A stretch of DNA of 64,000 nucleotides from Larimichthys crocea. Lineage: Eukaryota; Chordata; Actinopteri; Sciaenidae. The notes beneath the pieces are model-generated. The model had not been told where the DNA came from. It worked only from the letters and a program-made list of their open reading frames with translations, and made no database searches. Below, piece by piece: positions 62,956 through 64,000 of the stretch. The position numbers and the translations under genes were made by a program. How positions within the stretch are numbered: the first letter of the stretch is position 1; each line of letters opens with the position of its first letter. Location: NCBI RefSeq assembly GCF_000972845.2, contig NC_040029.1, positions 4,887,811-4,951,810 on the forward strand, read 5' to 3'.

Positions 62956-64000
62956 ACCCAGACTAAGACTAAGTTAACCTGACCTAAAGAGAGAGTTGAT
63001 AAGGTAAAGTACCACGTCCATCTGCTAGGATGATTATAGCAGTTTACAGTCATAGGATAGATAAATATGTGAGTTGCCATTGTGTTGCTGCTGAGCTACA
63101 GCACCGACCCCACCACTCCACTAGGTGCCTCTATGTTCTCTGCTGCTTTGCTCTCCGTTGCAGGTTCCAGGTCATGGGAGGGTCATCTTCTTGATGAGAC
63201 ACCTGGGCTGGTGTGGTGTCTGTATAAGCCTGTCCATACTGCAGAGCTCTCTTTTTTTCTGCTAGGATAAGTTCAGACAGTTCTAGCTCTACCTTAGGCG
63301 ATGCCCTAGGCCAAATACCAAAATTCACCCTGAAAAAGTGAGTACAGACTCTCTGCCTTAAAGGCCCTGCACTCCTATGCTGGTGTTTGGAATCATCCTG
63401 GATGATTAGACTCTAGTCAGGGGAGAGTTTTATAGTTTGATTTTATGAATTTGTGTTCACAGTTGTATTTTGATGCATTCAATGTGATGGAAAATAGTCA
63501 ACAGTCAGCTCTGAATCATGGCAAGCTGTAGGGCCACTATAATATAACATATTTTTACATATACCATACTGTGTGATAATAATGTAGCACTATGTTATCT
63601 TGTAATCTGCAGTTAGTATTGCTGTAACATATTAATTCTATTGTGACACACTTTCTTTCTTTCCTTGTCTGAGCTCAATCATTTTTCCAAAGCACCGACT
63701 ACAACAGCAGGTGTAAACTTTATCATATTTAATTCCATTGTAGCATATTGATGATGACACGCAGTACAAAAGCAATTACCAGACATTCCATTACAACTTG
63801 GACCCAGTAAACCCCACCAAAAAAAATATCAACAATAAACACCATTAACACTAAGTTTGTCTTAGTTTCATCGTGACGTCAACAAGACAAACATGATCTT
63901 GGTTTGGGGAGACAAAGCTAGGACCATTAGGATTATTCTCTCTTCTTTTTTTTTCTTCTTTTCCCTCCCTCGAATAAAAATTGTTATATTGTATTTATAT

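Larger units (their letters stand above)
62159..64000. other. Noncoding right end of window
   Basis: No supportable exon is seen. The stretch contains an (AATA)n tract, a tRNA-like SINE head and a 71-base diverged duplication, listed separately. The remaining sequence is AT-leaning and unassigned. Confidence 0.5.

Noticed and set aside
1..64000. CRISPR array, prokaryotic operon, rRNA or viral genome segment
   Set aside because: No spaced direct repeats, ribosomal motifs, dense same-strand ORFs or viral polymerase motifs were seen. The splice signals, microsatellites and vertebrate repeats point to a fish nuclear genome.

Overview
The window looks like teleost fish nuclear DNA, most likely a spiny-rayed (percomorph) fish. 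It has AT-leaning sequence, many CA/GA microsatellites, and short interspersed repeats that I recognise from fish genomes: a LINE/SINE tail ending in GATTT-type repeats, a 'GAGGCGACAGT' repeat, a TIR element starting CCGTATTTTCCGCAC, and an element starting CAGCTCTGGAAAAAA. No operons, bacterial-type genes, CRISPR arrays or intact long ORFs are visible. Most of the window is intron or intergenic DNA.

Left part (1-24.7 kb). Three short segments look like real exons because splice signals, reading frame and, in two cases, polyadenylation signals agree. They are a plus-strand last exon (about 280-455) with a 3'UTR running to an AATAAA at 1722, a minus-strand last exon (8176-8322) with an AATAAA 39 bases past its stop, and a minus-strand exon starting at 24679. 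I recognise none of the products. The two minus-strand exons could belong to one long-intron gene converging on the plus-strand gene, but that is inference.

Middle part (24.7-50.6 kb). I see no convincing coding exon here. It holds scattered mobile-element remnants, simple repeats and a few homeodomain-type TAAT-rich blocks that could be conserved regulatory DNA.

Right part (50.6-62.2 kb). This is the striking region. A 2.8-2.9 kb unit occurs as two direct copies (50582-53363 and 53498-56347). The second copy runs on into a TATA-promoter gene for a coiled-coil protein. The whole block is then repeated in inverted orientation (58552-62022), which makes a palindrome of nearly 7 kb around a 107-base loop (58445-58551) and ends at a 10-N assembly gap. 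A 108-base near-copy of the loop sits just right of the gap (62051-62158) without the arms. Both copies of the coiled-coil gene, and the second direct copy, carry many single-base indels that differ between copies. That pattern suggests unpolished long-read gap filling as much as true pseudogenes, so the palindrome must be validated before any biological reading. The last 1.8 kb holds an (AATA)n tract, a tRNA-like SINE head and a diverged 71-base duplication.
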